From NCBI RefSeq assembly GCF_900207575.1, contig NZ_OAOQ01000004.1:1-64000 (forward strand): 64,000 nt of DNA, given 5' to 3'. Source of the DNA: Cereibacter ovatus. Lineage in GTDB: Bacteria; Pseudomonadota; Alphaproteobacteria; Rhodobacterales; Rhodobacteraceae. Within the stretch, counting starts at the first letter, position 1. Every line of letters begins with the position of its first letter. Made by a program: the position numbers and the translations under genes. Below, in pieces: positions 24,579 to 33,925 of this stretch. Under the pieces are notes generated by a model, which did no database searches, was not told the origin of the DNA, and saw only the letters and a list, made by a program, of their open reading frames with translations.

Positions 24579-26183
24579 ATGCGGGATCGAAGCGGTTCGT
24601 TGACGGGCATGGCCCGGCTGCGCGGCCATCTGCGCCGCCCCGAGGTTCTGGCCTTCCTGCCCGCGCTGACGCTGCTGGCCTATTGGCTGGGCGGCGAAAT
24701 GCAGCTTCTGCTGGTCGCCCTGGGCCTTCCGCTGGCCTATGCCGCGGCCGGCGCGTTTGGGGATCGCACGCCACCGCTGATCGGCCCGCGCGACGGACTC
24801 GCCCTGCGGATACAGGCGATTTCGGCGCTGGACGCGATTTTCGCCGACCCGACCGCCAGCCGGACAACAGGGTGCCTTGTGCTTCAGTTCGACGAGATGG
24901 ACAAACTGCTGGATCGCCACGGCCGCGCCGCCCAGACCGAGGTGCTAAGCCGCAGCGCCGAGCGGATCTGCGCCGTCCTGCGTGAAGGCGACATCGTGGC
25001 ACGGCTGGAAGGCGGCGGCTTTGCCATCGCCCTCTACCCGGTGCGGCGCCTGGATCTTGAGGCGATGGTGCAACTTGCCGCCCGGCTTCAGGCCGCCGTG
25101 GCCACGCCCATCAGCCTCGACGGGCTAAGGCTTTATGTCAGCTGCTCGGTCGGGTTCTGCCTTGCCGCGCGGGCGCCCGCACCGAATGGGCGGGCACTGC
25201 TCGACGCGGCGCAGGTGGCCGCGGACGAGGCCGCCCGCAACGGCCCCGGCGCAATCCGCGCCTTTTCGCCGGACATGGCGCGGAAACGGGCCGACCGAGA
25301 CGCCTATCGCGAACAGCTTGAGACGGCCCTGGACAGCGGCCAGATCGAAGCCTGGTTCCAGCCGCAGATCCGCCTGGACACCGGCCAGGTCAGCGGGTTC
25401 GAGGCGCTGGCCCGCTGGCAGCACCCCGCGCACGGGCTTACGCCACCCGCCGATTTCCTTCCCGCCATCGAAGAGGCGGGGCTGGCCGAGCGACTGGGCG
25501 AAGTGATGCTGTATCAGGCCCTGACCGCCCTTCGAAACTGGGACCGGGCCGGGTTCCATGTGCCGAGTGTCGCCGTGAACTTTTCGGTTTCCGAGTTGCG
25601 CAACCCCCGCCTCGTGGATCGGATGAAATGGGAACTCGACCGATTCGAACTGGCGCCGGACCGGTTGTCGGTCGAGATCCTCGAAACCGTAGTCGCCGGC
25701 GGGGCAAGCGATGTCGTCGTTCACAACATCGCAGGTCTGGCCGCGCTCGGCTGCCGGATCGACCTTGACGATTTCGGCACCGGCCACGCCTCGATTACCA
25801 CAATCCGGCGTTTCGCGTTGCGCCGATTGAAGATCGACCGCAGCTTCGTGACCCATGTCGACACCGACCGCGACCAGCAGACCATGCTTGCCGCCATCAT
25901 TTCCATGGCCGGGCAACTGGGGCTTGAGACCCTTGCAGAGGGCGTCGAAACCGCGGCAGAACAGGAAATGCTCGGCCGGCTTGGCTGTGGACACCTGCAA
26001 GGCTATGCTATCGCGCATCCGATGCCATTCGCGGCAACCGGCGAATGGCTGATCGGGCAGGGCCGCTGCGGTTCCGGCCCGACGCGGGCGAAGATGCAGG
26101 TGGCGGAAAAACCGCCTGCGATCCTGGCGCGGGCGGGCGGGCAAAGCGCCCCATCCACCGTCGGCGGGGGGAAAACCGCTTGA
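24579..26183 (+). CDS. EAL-domain c-di-GMP phosphodiesterase with degenerate GGDEF
   Basis: 534 residues from the ATG at 24579, preceded by AAGGA; an ATG at 24534 has no ribosome site. A hydrophobic N-terminus (about 20-60, two helices) anchors it. The GGDEF-type domain has RLEGGGFAIAL where an active cyclase has RLGGDEF, so diguanylate cyclase activity is unlikely. The EAL domain looks intact: EALARW, VNFSVSELRNP, EILE, DDFGTG, KIDRSF, AEGVET and QGY, covering the two-metal site and catalytic Lys. Predicted role: degradation of c-di-GMP at the membrane. Inserted between ttcA and yidC. Confidence 0.86.
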   Translation: MRDRSGSLTGMARLRGHLRRPEVLAFLPALTLLAYWLGGEMQLLLVALGLPLAYAAAGAFGDRTPPLIGPRDGLALRIQAISALDAIFADPTASRTTGCLVLQFDEMDKLLDRHGRAAQTEVLSRSAERICAVLREGDIVARLEGGGFAIALYPVRRLDLEAMVQLAARLQAAVATPISLDGLRLYVSCSVGFCLAARAPAPNGRALLDAAQVAADEAARNGPGAIRAFSPDMARKRADRDAYREQLETALDSGQIEAWFQPQIRLDTGQVSGFEALARWQHPAHGLTPPADFLPAIEEAGLAERLGEVMLYQALTALRNWDRAGFHVPSVAVNFSVSELRNPRLVDRMKWELDRFELAPDRLSVEILETVVAGGASDVVVHNIAGLAALGCRIDLDDFGTGHASITTIRRFALRRLKIDRSFVTHVDTDRDQQTMLAAIISMAGQLGLETLAEGVETAAEQEMLGRLGCGHLQGYAIAHPMPFAATGEWLIGQGRCGSGPTRAKMQVAEKPPAILARAGGQSAPSTVGGGKTA

Positions 26184-26233
26184 CCTTTGCAGCCCCCTTC
26201 TGTTGAACGGCCGCACCTCTGAACAGGAACCGC

Positions 26234-28138
26234 GTGTCTTTCATGGACGATCAGAACAAGAATCTCATCCTGGCGACCGGACTCAGCTTTCTCGTGATCG
26301 TGGTCTGGTTCCTGCTGTTTCCGCCGCCCGAAGAGGTGACGGATGGCACGACGCCGGCGGTGGCGATGCAAGAGGCCGCGGTCGCGCCCTCGGCAACGCC
26401 CGACGCCGCCATGGCCGCGGAGCCGCCGGACGCGGAACTGCCCGAGACGCCGCGCGTCCTTATCGACACCCCCCGGCTTCAGGGCTCGATCTCGATGCTG
26501 GGCGGGCGGATCGACGACCTGTCGCTGAAGTCCTATCGCGAGACGATCGCCGCCGACTCGGAGATCGTGCGCCTGCTGTCGCCGGTGGGCAAACCCAACG
26601 CCTATTACGCCCTTTACGGCTGGGCACCGGCCGGCGATCTGGATTACGCAGATGTCCCCGGCGCCAATACGCAATGGACCCCCATCGAGGGCAGCACGCT
26701 GGGTGTCGGGCAGCCGGTGGTGCTTCAGTGGGACAATGGCCGCGGGCTTGTGTTCAAGCGGCGCATCTCGGTTGATGACCACTACCTTTTCACCATCGAT
26801 CAGACGGTCGAGAACCGCACCGGCGCTCCGGTCCGGCTGGCGCCCTACGGGATCGTCGCCAGGCACGGCAAGCCGCTGAACCTACAGAATTTCTTTGTCC
26901 TTCACGAAGGGGTCGTCGGCCGCGCCAATGGCACCCTGACCGAAACCGACTATGACGATGTCGCCGAACTGCCCCAGGTCGCGCGCGAGGGCGCGCAAGC
27001 CGAGGTGGTCGAGGCCACCCAGGACGGCTGGATTGGATTCACCGACAAATACTGGATGACGACGCTGATCCCGGAGCAGGGCAAGCCCTTCACCAGCGTC
27101 ACGAAATACGTCCCCGGCGCCGACATCTTCCAGACCGAGACCCGCAACCCGGTGGTGACCGTCGAACCCGGCACCACGGCCGAGGTCACCTCGCGTCTTT
27201 TTGCCGGCGCCAAGGAATGGGAGACGATCACCCGCTACCAGAACGAACCCTCGTTCCTGACGGGCCTTCTGTTCGGGATCGAGCAGGACGCTACGCGGCA
27301 ACCGATTCCGGGCTTTATCGACTCGATCGACTGGGGCTGGTTCTTCTTCCTGACGAAGCCGATCTTCGCCGTTCTGCACTGGCTCAACCATGTGATCGGC
27401 AACATGGGTCTTGCGATCATCGCGCTGACCGTCGTGCTCAAGGCGCTGGTTCTGCCGCTGTCGTACAAGTCCTATGTCTCGATGGCGCGCATGAAAGAGT
27501 TGCAGCCCGAGCTTGAGGCGCTGCGCGAGCGCGCCGGCGACGACAAGATGATGATGCAGCGCGAAATGATGCGCCTCTACAAGGAAAAGAAGGTCAACCC
27601 GGCTGCGGGCTGCCTGCCGATCCTGTTGCAGATCCCGATCTTCTTCTCGCTCTACAAGGTCATCTTCGTCACGATCGAGCTGCGTCACGCGCCCTTCTTC
27701 GGCTGGCTGACCGACCTTTCGGCCCCCGATCCGTCGTCGCTTTACAACTTCTTCGGCCTTGCCCCCTGGGCTGCGCCGATGCCGGGCTCGACGCTGGCGC
27801 TGATCTTCATCGGGGTTCTGCCGATCCTGCTGGGTATTTCGATGTGGCTTCAGCAAAAGCTGAACCCGGCACCCACCGATCCGGCGCAGGCAATGATCTT
27901 CGCCTGGCTGCCCTGGGTGTTCATGTTCATGCTGGGCAGCTTCGCCTCGGGTCTGGTGCTGTACTGGATCGTGAACAACCTGATCACCTTCAGCCAGCAA
28001 TATGTGATCATGCGCAGTCACGGCCACCATCCTGACCTGTTCGGGAACATTCGCGCCAGCTTCAAGCGCAAGCCGGCCGATGCGAAGACCAAGGCCGCGA
28101 ACGATAGCCGGCCGCCTGAGAAGAAGCGCAAACCATGA
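26234..28138 (+). CDS. yidC: Membrane protein insertase YidC
   Basis: 634 residues. N-terminal helix (NLILATGLSFLVIVVWFLLF), large periplasmic beta domain (about 60-350) and a C-terminal five-helix core starting at GLAIIALTVVLKALVLPLSYKSYVSMARMKELQPE, with the conserved cytoplasmic Arg-rich coil and LQIPIFFSLYKV. Start is a GTG at 26234 with AGGA five bases before it; an ATG at 26243 (MDDQNKN) is the alternative and matches the usual family start. Inserts membrane proteins such as subunit c with or without SecYEG. Overlaps the MOSC gene by four bases. Confidence 0.95.
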   Translation: MSFMDDQNKNLILATGLSFLVIVVWFLLFPPPEEVTDGTTPAVAMQEAAVAPSATPDAAMAAEPPDAELPETPRVLIDTPRLQGSISMLGGRIDDLSLKSYRETIAADSEIVRLLSPVGKPNAYYALYGWAPAGDLDYADVPGANTQWTPIEGSTLGVGQPVVLQWDNGRGLVFKRRISVDDHYLFTIDQTVENRTGAPVRLAPYGIVARHGKPLNLQNFFVLHEGVVGRANGTLTETDYDDVAELPQVAREGAQAEVVEATQDGWIGFTDKYWMTTLIPEQGKPFTSVTKYVPGADIFQTETRNPVVTVEPGTTAEVTSRLFAGAKEWETITRYQNEPSFLTGLLFGIEQDATRQPIPGFIDSIDWGWFFFLTKPIFAVLHWLNHVIGNMGLAIIALTVVLKALVLPLSYKSYVSMARMKELQPELEALRERAGDDKMMMQREMMRLYKEKKVNPAAGCLPILLQIPIFFSLYKVIFVTIELRHAPFFGWLTDLSAPDPSSLYNFFGLAPWAAPMPGSTLALIFIGVLPILLGISMWLQQKLNPAPTDPAQAMIFAWLPWVFMFMLGSFASGLVLYWIVNNLITFSQQYVIMRSHGHHPDLFGNIRASFKRKPADAKTKAANDSRPPEKKRKP

Positions 28139-28878
28139 CAGCATGGCTCGGCCAGATCTGCCGGCACCCGATCAAGGCCCACGGACGCGAGGAACTCGCG
28201 TCCGTTCTGCTTTCGGCGGGGGCCTGTCTGCCGTGGGACCGACACTGGGCAGTGGCGCATGACGCGGCAAAGCTGGGCGACGGCTGGTCGCCCTGCCCCA
28301 ATTTCGTGCGCGGCGCGAAGGCGCCGGCGCTGATGGCGATCACCGCCCGGCTGGATGAAGCCACAGGCGTGGTGACGCTGCACCACCCCGACCGTGAGCC
28401 GATTACCTTTCGCCCGGATGCGCCGGAAGACCTGCAACCGTTCCTTGATTGGCTGCGGCCGCTGGTTCCGGCCGAGCGTGCCCAGCCGGCGCGGATCGTC
28501 AGCGCGGGGCGTGGAATGACCGACAGCGCCTTTCCCTCGGTCGCAATCCTGTCGCTGTCCAGCCTGCGCGACCTGTCGGAACGGATGGGGCGCCCGCTGT
28601 CCATCCATCGCTGGCGCGGCAATCTGTGGATCGATGGCTGGCAGCCGTGGTCCGAATTCGACCTGATCGGCCGCGAAATCAGCATCGGCCGCGCCCGTCT
28701 GCGGATCGAGGAACGGATCACCCGCTGCTGCGCCACCATGGCCGATCCGGCGACCGGCGTGATCGACGCCGACACGCTGGGCGCGTTGGAAACCGCCTTC
28801 GGGCACCGTGACTTCGGCCTTTACGCCACCGTGACCCATGGCGGCACGGTCTCTTTGCAAGACGAGGTGCATCTGTGA
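28135..28878 (+). CDS. MOSC-domain protein
   Basis: 247 residues. Beta-barrel N-terminal part with the MOSC_N pattern, then a C-terminal MOSC domain with FRGNLWID-like WRGNLWIDGWQPWSEFDLIG and the conserved Cys in ITRCCATMADPATGVID (near 200), which in the family carries sulfur or binds the molybdenum cofactor. Resembles YcbX/YiiM group proteins that detoxify N-hydroxylated bases, though that is inference. Sits between yidC and yihA with four-base overlaps on both sides, a common Rhodobacteraceae arrangement. Confidence 0.85.
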   Translation: MTAWLGQICRHPIKAHGREELASVLLSAGACLPWDRHWAVAHDAAKLGDGWSPCPNFVRGAKAPALMAITARLDEATGVVTLHHPDREPITFRPDAPEDLQPFLDWLRPLVPAERAQPARIVSAGRGMTDSAFPSVAILSLSSLRDLSERMGRPLSIHRWRGNLWIDGWQPWSEFDLIGREISIGRARLRIEERITRCCATMADPATGVIDADTLGALETAFGHRDFGLYATVTHGGTVSLQDEVHL

Positions 28879-29528
28879 GCCAGCTTCCCTTCCCCCTCGC
28901 GCCGGAACCCGAACCGCTCGCCCGCGAAGCGGGGCGGCTGCTGTTCTGCGGCCCCGTCACCTTCGTGAAGGGCGTGACCACGATGCAGGCGCTGCCCCCT
29001 GCCGACCGGGTCGAGGTCTGTTTCGCCGGCCGCTCGAATGTTGGAAAATCAAGCCTGATCAATGCGCTGACCGGGCGAAAGGCGCTGGCGCGGGCCTCGA
29101 ACACCCCCGGCCGGACGCAAGAGATCAACTATTTCGCCCTGGGCGACACCCGCTATCTGGTCGACCTGCCGGGCTATGGCTTTGCCGAGGCGCCAAAGCC
29201 GGTGGTCGAACGCTGGCAGCGGCTGTTGAAAAGCTATCTGGCCGGGCGCCAGACCCTGCGCCGGGCCTTTGTGCTGATCGATACCCGCCACGGCGCCAAG
29301 CCGGTCGATGAAGAGATCATGACCCTTCTCGACCGTTCCGCCGTGACCTTTCAGGTGGTGATGACCAAGGCCGACAAGGTCAGCCTGGCCGAGCGCGAGG
29401 CCGCGGCGGCGCAGGTCCGCGGCGTGCTGGCCCGCCACCCCGCCGCCTATCCCGAACTGGTGATGACCAGCTCGGAAAAGGGTGACGGGATCGAAACCCT
29501 GCGCAGCATCGTGGCGACGCTGACCTGA
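28875..29528 (+). CDS. engB: Ribosome-biogenesis GTPase YihA/YsxC (EngB)
   Basis: 217 residues starting at GTG 28875 in a GTGA overlap. G1 GRSNVGKSSLINAL near 52, G2 NTPGRTQEINYF, G3 DLPGYGFAEAPK, G4 TKADK and G5-like TSSEKGDG are all present. Required for a late step in 50S subunit assembly. Last gene of the rpmH-yidC run. It faces the SDR gene with only six bases between the two stops. Confidence 0.95.
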   Translation: MSQLPFPLAPEPEPLAREAGRLLFCGPVTFVKGVTTMQALPPADRVEVCFAGRSNVGKSSLINALTGRKALARASNTPGRTQEINYFALGDTRYLVDLPGYGFAEAPKPVVERWQRLLKSYLAGRQTLRRAFVLIDTRHGAKPVDEEIMTLLDRSAVTFQVVMTKADKVSLAEREAAAAQVRGVLARHPAAYPELVMTSSEKGDGIETLRSIVATLT

Positions 29529-29534
29529 GCCGCG

Positions 29535-30266
29535 TCAGACGTGCTGGGCACCGTTGATCTCGATCTCGGTGCCCGAAATATAGCTCGACTGGTCCGAACA
29601 CAGGAACCAGATCGCATCCGCCACCTCTTTCGGCTGACCCAGACGGCGCAGCGGCAACTGCTCGACGATCTTGTCCGTGCCCGGCGACAGGATCGAGGTC
29701 TCGACCTCGCCGGGCGCGATGGCGTTCACCCGCACCCCAAGCGGGCCGAAATCATGCGCCATCTCTCGCGTCAGCGCCGCAAGAGCCGCCTTGGACGTGG
29801 CGTAGGCCGCGCCGGCAAAGGGATGCACCCGGCTGCCCGCGATCGAGGTGACATTGACGATCGATCCCTTGCCCGCCCGCAGTTCCGCCTGAAGCCCGCG
29901 CGCCAACACCACGGGGGCAAAGAAATTCACATGGAACACCTGCCCCCAGGTCCGCAGATCGGTGTCGATGGTATTCAGCCGCTCACCGTTCGGCCCCTTG
30001 GGCGAGATGCCGGCATTGTTCACCAGCGCATGCAGCTTGCCGTCGATCCTTTCCTTGATCGTCTCGATGGCGGCGATGGTCATGGCCGGGTCAGCCAGAT
30101 CCAGCTGGATATGGTCCTCTTCGCCCCGCGGCCAGGGGCAGCGCGCATCGAACGCCTGCCGCGAACAGGTCAGCACCCGCCACCCCTCGCGCGAGAACCG
30201 TTTGACCGTGGCGTGCCCGATCCCCCGGCTGGCCCCGGTCAGCACCATCGTCTTCTGTTCGCGCAT
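29535..30266 (-). CDS. Short-chain dehydrogenase/reductase
   Basis: 243 residues from the second of two adjacent ATGs (30266), which has the better spacing from AAGGGG. Classical SDR: TGASRGIG cofactor site near 10, NNAGIS near 93, catalytic Ser in VNVTSIAGS, then YATSKAA (Tyr-X3-Lys) near 155 and VNAIAPGEVET. The acidic residue after beta-2 is not obvious, so NADP(H) is possible. Substrate unknown. No operon partner. Confidence 0.85.
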   Translation of the reverse strand: MREQKTMVLTGASRGIGHATVKRFSREGWRVLTCSRQAFDARCPWPRGEEDHIQLDLADPAMTIAAIETIKERIDGKLHALVNNAGISPKGPNGERLNTIDTDLRTWGQVFHVNFFAPVVLARGLQAELRAGKGSIVNVTSIAGSRVHPFAGAAYATSKAALAALTREMAHDFGPLGVRVNAIAPGEVETSILSPGTDKIVEQLPLRRLGQPKEVADAIWFLCSDQSSYISGTEIEINGAQHV

Positions 30267-30402
30267 CATTCGCCCCTTTTGTCCCTGCGGCGAAGCTATG
30301 TCTCCGCCACCGATTTGCAAGGCACCGCGCCTTGGCAGCCCGCAGCAAAGGCGCTACCAGAGGAACCGATCCCCGCCAACCGCCTGACGATGAGGCATCC
30401 AC

Positions 30403-31284
30403 ATGACGCGAGACCCGATCGCCACCGCCCGGACCCTGTCCGAGGCCCTGCCCTATCTTCAGCGCTACGCCGGTGCGGTCGTGGTGGTGAAATTCGGCGG
30501 CAACGCCATGGGCAACGAGGCCGCGATGGCCGAGTTCGCCCGCGACATCGTGCTGATGCGGCAGGTGGGGGTGAACCCCGTCGTGGTGCATGGCGGCGGG
30601 CCGATGATCAACGATCTGCTGGGCAAGCTGGGCATCAAGTCCGAATTCGTGCGCGGCAAGCGCGTGACCGACAAGGCCACGGTCGAAGTGGTCGAGATGG
30701 TGCTGTCGGGCCTCGTGAACAAGCGCATCGTGCAGGCGATCAACGATCAGGGCGGCCGGGCAGTGGGGATCTCGGGCAAGGACGACGATCTGATGGTCTG
30801 CGTGGCTGACGATCCGGAACTCGGTTTCGTGGGCAAGCCGGTCGAGATGAACGTGCAGGTGCTGCGCGACCTTTACGGCGCCGGGATCATCCCGGTGGTG
30901 GCCCCCGTGGCGACCGGCATGGCCGAAAACGAGACCTTCAACGTCAATGGCGACACGGCCGCAGGCGCCATCGCCGGCGCCCTTCAGGCCGACCGGCTAC
31001 TTTTGCTGACGGACGTCTCGGGGGTGAAGGACGGATCGGGGCAGGTGCTCAGCCAGATCACCCCGGACGACGTGCGTGCAATGACAGAGTCTGGCACGAT
31101 CTCGGGCGGGATGATCCCCAAGACCGAAACCGCGCTGGCAGCACTGGAGGCCGGGGTGCGCGCAGTGGTGATCCTTGATGGCCGCATCCCGAACGCCTGC
31201 CTGATCGAGCTGTTCACCGACGAAGGCGCCGGCACGCTGATCCGCTCGACCGAACCGCGGGTGAAACCGCGCGGACGACCCTGA
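30403..31284 (+). CDS. argB: Acetylglutamate kinase
   Basis: 293 residues, amino-acid kinase fold: [12 protein letters not shown] near 30, [12 protein letters not shown] near 62, [12 protein letters not shown] near 125, [15 protein letters not shown] near 185 and [11 protein letters not shown] near 240. Second step of arginine biosynthesis. An N-terminal helix upstream of the first strand is of the kind found in arginine-inhibited hexameric enzymes. Its stop overlaps the next ATG by one base. Confidence 0.95.
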   Translation: MTRDPIATARTLSEALPYLQRYAGAVVVVKFGGNAMGNEAAMAEFARDIVLMRQVGVNPVVVHGGGPMINDLLGKLGIKSEFVRGKRVTDKATVEVVEMVLSGLVNKRIVQAINDQGGRAVGISGKDDDLMVCVADDPELGFVGKPVEMNVQVLRDLYGAGIIPVVAPVATGMAENETFNVNGDTAAGAIAGALQADRLLLLTDVSGVKDGSGQVLSQITPDDVRAMTESGTISGGMIPKTETALAALEAGVRAVVILDGRIPNACLIELFTDEGAGTLIRSTEPRVKPRGRP

Positions 31285-31931
31285 TGCTTGCCGACATCGA
31301 GGCGCGGGCCGCCCGGCACGCGCTGACGATCATGGGCGGGACCCAGGCCATACCGTCTGACGGTCTGCCCGAAGGGACACAGGCCCTACTGCTCCTCGGC
31401 CCGAAAGAGCCGGGCTTCTGGGCCCATTTCACCACCCAACCCGAATGGCAGGACGGGGCCCCCGATCCAATGGACCGCTGGTCGGCACGCGTGATCGGGG
31501 CGCTTGCAGCCGAAACCGGCACGCAGGCGCTGTTTCCCTTCGGCGGCCCGCCGTGGTGGCCGTTCTATCGCTGGGCTGAACGGACGGGCCGCGCCTTTGC
31601 CTCGCCGGTGCGACTGCTTGTCCATGACGAGTCGGGCCTGTTCTTCTCGTGCCGCGGCGCGCTTGCCCTGCCGATGGTGATCGATCTGCCGCCGCCCACC
31701 CCCTCACCCTGCGCCAACTGCGGCACGCAGCCCTGCCGCACCGCCTGCCCCGCAGGTGCCCTGACCGCAAACGGCTATGACGTCCCCGCCTGCCACGCTT
31801 TTCTGGACACCTCAGCAGGCACCGACTGCCTGTCGCGGGGCTGCGCGGTTCGACGCGCTTGCCCCCGCTCGCAGGGCCATGCAAGGATAGAGACCCATTC
31901 CGCCTACCATATGAGGCAGTTCCACCGATGA
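31284..31931 (+). CDS. Ferredoxin-like iron-sulfur protein
   Basis: 215 residues. N-terminal half is non-catalytic in appearance (LLLGPKEPGFWAHF, FPFGGPPWWPFYRW); the C-terminal third carries CANCGTQPCRTACPAGA, a [4Fe-4S] CxxCx4Cx3CP pattern, and CLSRGCAVRRACP, a second partial Cys cluster. Resembles the iron-sulfur part of QueG/epoxyqueuosine reductase-type proteins and is seen next to argB in related genomes. Partner and electron donor unknown. Translationally coupled to argB before it and to the phosphatase after it. Confidence 0.75.
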   Translation: MLADIEARAARHALTIMGGTQAIPSDGLPEGTQALLLLGPKEPGFWAHFTTQPEWQDGAPDPMDRWSARVIGALAAETGTQALFPFGGPPWWPFYRWAERTGRAFASPVRLLVHDESGLFFSCRGALALPMVIDLPPPTPSPCANCGTQPCRTACPAGALTANGYDVPACHAFLDTSAGTDCLSRGCAVRRACPRSQGHARIETHSAYHMRQFHR

Positions 31932-32434
31932 CCAAGCGCCTGATCCTGATTCGCCATGCGAAGTCGGCCTGGGACGACCCGCTGACCCCAGACCACGACC
32001 GCCCGCTGAATGCCCGCGGCGAGGGCGCCGCCCGCGACCTCGGCCAATGGCTGGCCTCGCGCGGCTATGTCCCGCAAGAAATCCTCTGCTCGAACGCATT
32101 GCGCACCCGGGCGACATGGGACGGCATCGCACCTTTCCTGCCCGATGCACCCGAACCCACGCTGAAACCGGCCCTTTACCACGCCGGCGCAGATGTGATG
32201 CTTGCGGTGCTGCGCCACGCCACCGCCGACACGGTCTGCATCCTCGGCCACAACCCCGGCATCGCCGAATTTGCCCACCGGCTGGTGAAACACCCCCCGC
32301 TCAGCGCCGAGTTCCAGAAATACCCGACCGGCGCGACCCTCGTCGCCGATCTTGGCGAGATCGCCTGGGCCGACGTCGGCTATGGCATGGCCGAACCCGC
32401 CGATTTCATCGTGCCGCGCGAACTGGTGGTCTGA
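31928..32434 (+). CDS. SixA-type histidine phosphatase
   Basis: 168 residues from the ATG at 31928, overlapping the upstream stop by four bases. Phosphoglycerate-mutase-like fold with catalytic LIRHAKSAWDDP (RHG-like, phosphorylated His), CSNALRTRATW and GHNPGIAEF carrying the second His. SixA in E. coli removes phosphate from His on phosphotransfer proteins; the target here is unknown. Followed immediately by the first copy of the 3' repeat. Confidence 0.88.
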   Translation: MTKRLILIRHAKSAWDDPLTPDHDRPLNARGEGAARDLGQWLASRGYVPQEILCSNALRTRATWDGIAPFLPDAPEPTLKPALYHAGADVMLAVLRHATADTVCILGHNPGIAEFAHRLVKHPPLSAEFQKYPTGATLVADLGEIAWADVGYGMAEPADFIVPRELVV

Positions 32435-32500
32435 CCCCCGCCACCTGGTTCATTCTGGCTCAAATATCCTCGGGGGGTGCGGGGGGCAGACAGCCCCCCG
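32430..32500 (+). repeat. Dispersed 3'-end repeat, copy 1
   Basis: 71 bp that begins inside the sixA stop codon (TCTGACCCCCGC) and runs through TTCATTCTGG, CAAATATCC and a G-run to the hairpin CGGGGGGC-AGACA-GCCCCCCG. Nearly identical to the copy at 53383-53450 on the opposite strand, also starting at a stop codon. The terminal 8-bp stem could terminate transcription or protect the 3' end. Confidence 0.85.
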
Positions 32501-32511
32501 TGCGACGCAGG

Positions 32512-32952
32512 CTACCAGCGCCACAGCGCCGCTTCGTCCTCGTCCTTCGCCGCTACCCATTCAGCACCGTCGGCCGTGACTTCCTTCTTCCAGAACGGCG
32601 CACGGGACTTCAGATAATCCATCAGGAACTCGGCGGCGGCAAAAGCCTCGGCGCGATGCGCGGCGGCGGTGGCCACCATCATGATCGGCTCGCCCGGGGC
32701 CAGCCGACCGTGGCGATGGATCACCAGAACGTCGATCAACTGCCAGCGCGCCGCGGCCTCTTCGGCAATGGCGCGGATCGCACGCTCGGTCATGCCGGGG
32801 TAATGCTCGATCTCCATAGCGGACAGCCGCCCCGACAGGTCGCGGACAAGCCCGGTGAAGGTCACCAGCGCGCCCGCGCCCGACACACCGGCGGCGAACA
32901 GGCCCGCCTCGGCGGACGGATCGAACGCGGCAGGCTGAACCGCGATCCGCAT
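32512..32952 (-). CDS. moaE: Molybdopterin synthase large subunit
   Basis: 146 residues. GALVTFTGLVRDLS, MEIEHYPGMTERAI, VLVIHRHGRLAPGEPIMMVATAAAHR and SRAPFWKKEVTADGAEWV, the last with the active-site Lys residues. Converts cyclic pyranopterin monophosphate to molybdopterin with sulfur from MoaD. Lies one base after moaD. The fds formate dehydrogenase in this window is one user of the cofactor. Confidence 0.95.
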   Translation of the reverse strand: MRIAVQPAAFDPSAEAGLFAAGVSGAGALVTFTGLVRDLSGRLSAMEIEHYPGMTERAIRAIAEEAAARWQLIDVLVIHRHGRLAPGEPIMMVATAAAHRAEAFAAAEFLMDYLKSRAPFWKKEVTADGAEWVAAKDEDEAALWRW

Positions 32953-32953
32953 G

Positions 32954-33202
32954 TCAGCCCCCGGTCATCGGCGGAAAGAACGCCACCTCGCGCACACCGG
33001 CCAGAGGTGCATCGAACTCGGACAGTTCCTGATCCAGCGCCACGCGCAACGCCGAGAGATCTGCAAAGGCCAGCGCGTAACGTTCTTCGCGCGCCCGCAG
33101 CTCTGCCACCAGATCGGCCACGGTCGCGGCATCGGTCTCCACCCCCTCGCGCGGCAGCCCGATCCGTTCGCGGACCCAGGCGAAATAGAGCAGATCGATC
33201 AT
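32954..33202 (-). CDS. moaD: Molybdopterin synthase sulfur-carrier subunit
   Basis: 82 residues from the ATG at 33202: MIDLLYFAWVRERIGLPRE... and the C-terminal PPMTGG tail. The Gly-Gly end is adenylated by MoeB and thiocarboxylated. The open frame continues far upstream, but that part is the shadow of pgsA. The ATG lies in a four-base overlap with the pgsA stop. Confidence 0.94.
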   Translation of the reverse strand: MIDLLYFAWVRERIGLPREGVETDAATVADLVAELRAREERYALAFADLSALRVALDQELSEFDAPLAGVREVAFFPPMTGG

Positions 33203-33864
33203 TTCTCGTCCTTCAGGAAAGGCATCGCCTTCCTGAAATAGTCCCATCCGGTGATGAAAGTAAGGGCCGCGGCGACCCAGATCATCGCAAGCCCGACCCA
33301 TGTCGCATAGGACGAACATCCGCGCATGCCGCAACTGCGGATCGGATCGGCCTCGCCGGCGCTGACGGCCTGGGCATACTGCTCCCATGTCATGCCCTGG
33401 CGGGCGATGCCTTCCAGATGCTCCAGCCCGGTGCCAAGGAACAGGATGGCGATGGCGACCATCTGCGCCGTGGTCTTCCACTTGGCCAGTTTGGTCACCT
33501 TCAGCAACCCGGCCTTGGCGCCCAGGAACTCGCGCAGGCCGGACACGAAGACCTCGCGGAACAGGATCACCGTCACCGGCAGGATCAGCCAGGGGTTCAT
33601 GCCGGAATAGCCGGTGATGATGACCAGCGCGATCACCACCATCGCCTTGTCGGCGATCGGGTCCAGCATGGCGCCGAATTTCGATTCCTGCTTCCACAGC
33701 CGCGCAAGATAGCCGTCGAAGTAATCCGTCACCGCCGCCATAATGAACAGCGCCAGTGCGAACCAGTCGGCCCAGGGCCGATGGAAATACAGGAACATCA
33801 CCGCCACGCCGGGCGCAGCCAGCAGGCGCAGAACGGTAAGGATATTCGGTAACGACCAGGTCAT
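33199..33864 (-). CDS. pgsA: Phosphatidylglycerophosphate synthase
   Basis: 221 residues, polytopic CDP-alcohol phosphotransferase with the full signature DYFDGYLARLWKQESKFG...DPIADK (D-X2-DG-X2-AR-X8-G-X3-D-X3-D) near residue 47. Makes PG-phosphate from CDP-diacylglycerol and glycerol 3-phosphate. About 35 extra residues with three Cys (SCGMRGCSS) separate the last membrane helices, which I do not recall from the standard enzyme. Coupled to moaD, which is a common pgsA-moaD-moaE grouping in alphaproteobacteria. Confidence 0.92.
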   Translation of the reverse strand: MTWSLPNILTVLRLLAAPGVAVMFLYFHRPWADWFALALFIMAAVTDYFDGYLARLWKQESKFGAMLDPIADKAMVVIALVIITGYSGMNPWLILPVTVILFREVFVSGLREFLGAKAGLLKVTKLAKWKTTAQMVAIAILFLGTGLEHLEGIARQGMTWEQYAQAVSAGEADPIRSCGMRGCSSYATWVGLAMIWVAAALTFITGWDYFRKAMPFLKDEK

Positions 33865-33925
33865 GGCGATGGTCTAGCCCATTCAACGCGCCGGGGGGAA
33901 GGGGGTGCCGCAGCGGCGCGCGGCC

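Noticed and set aside
32954-33886. 310-residue protein including MoaD
   Set aside because: Residues before the ATG at 33202 are the shadow of pgsA on the same strand.
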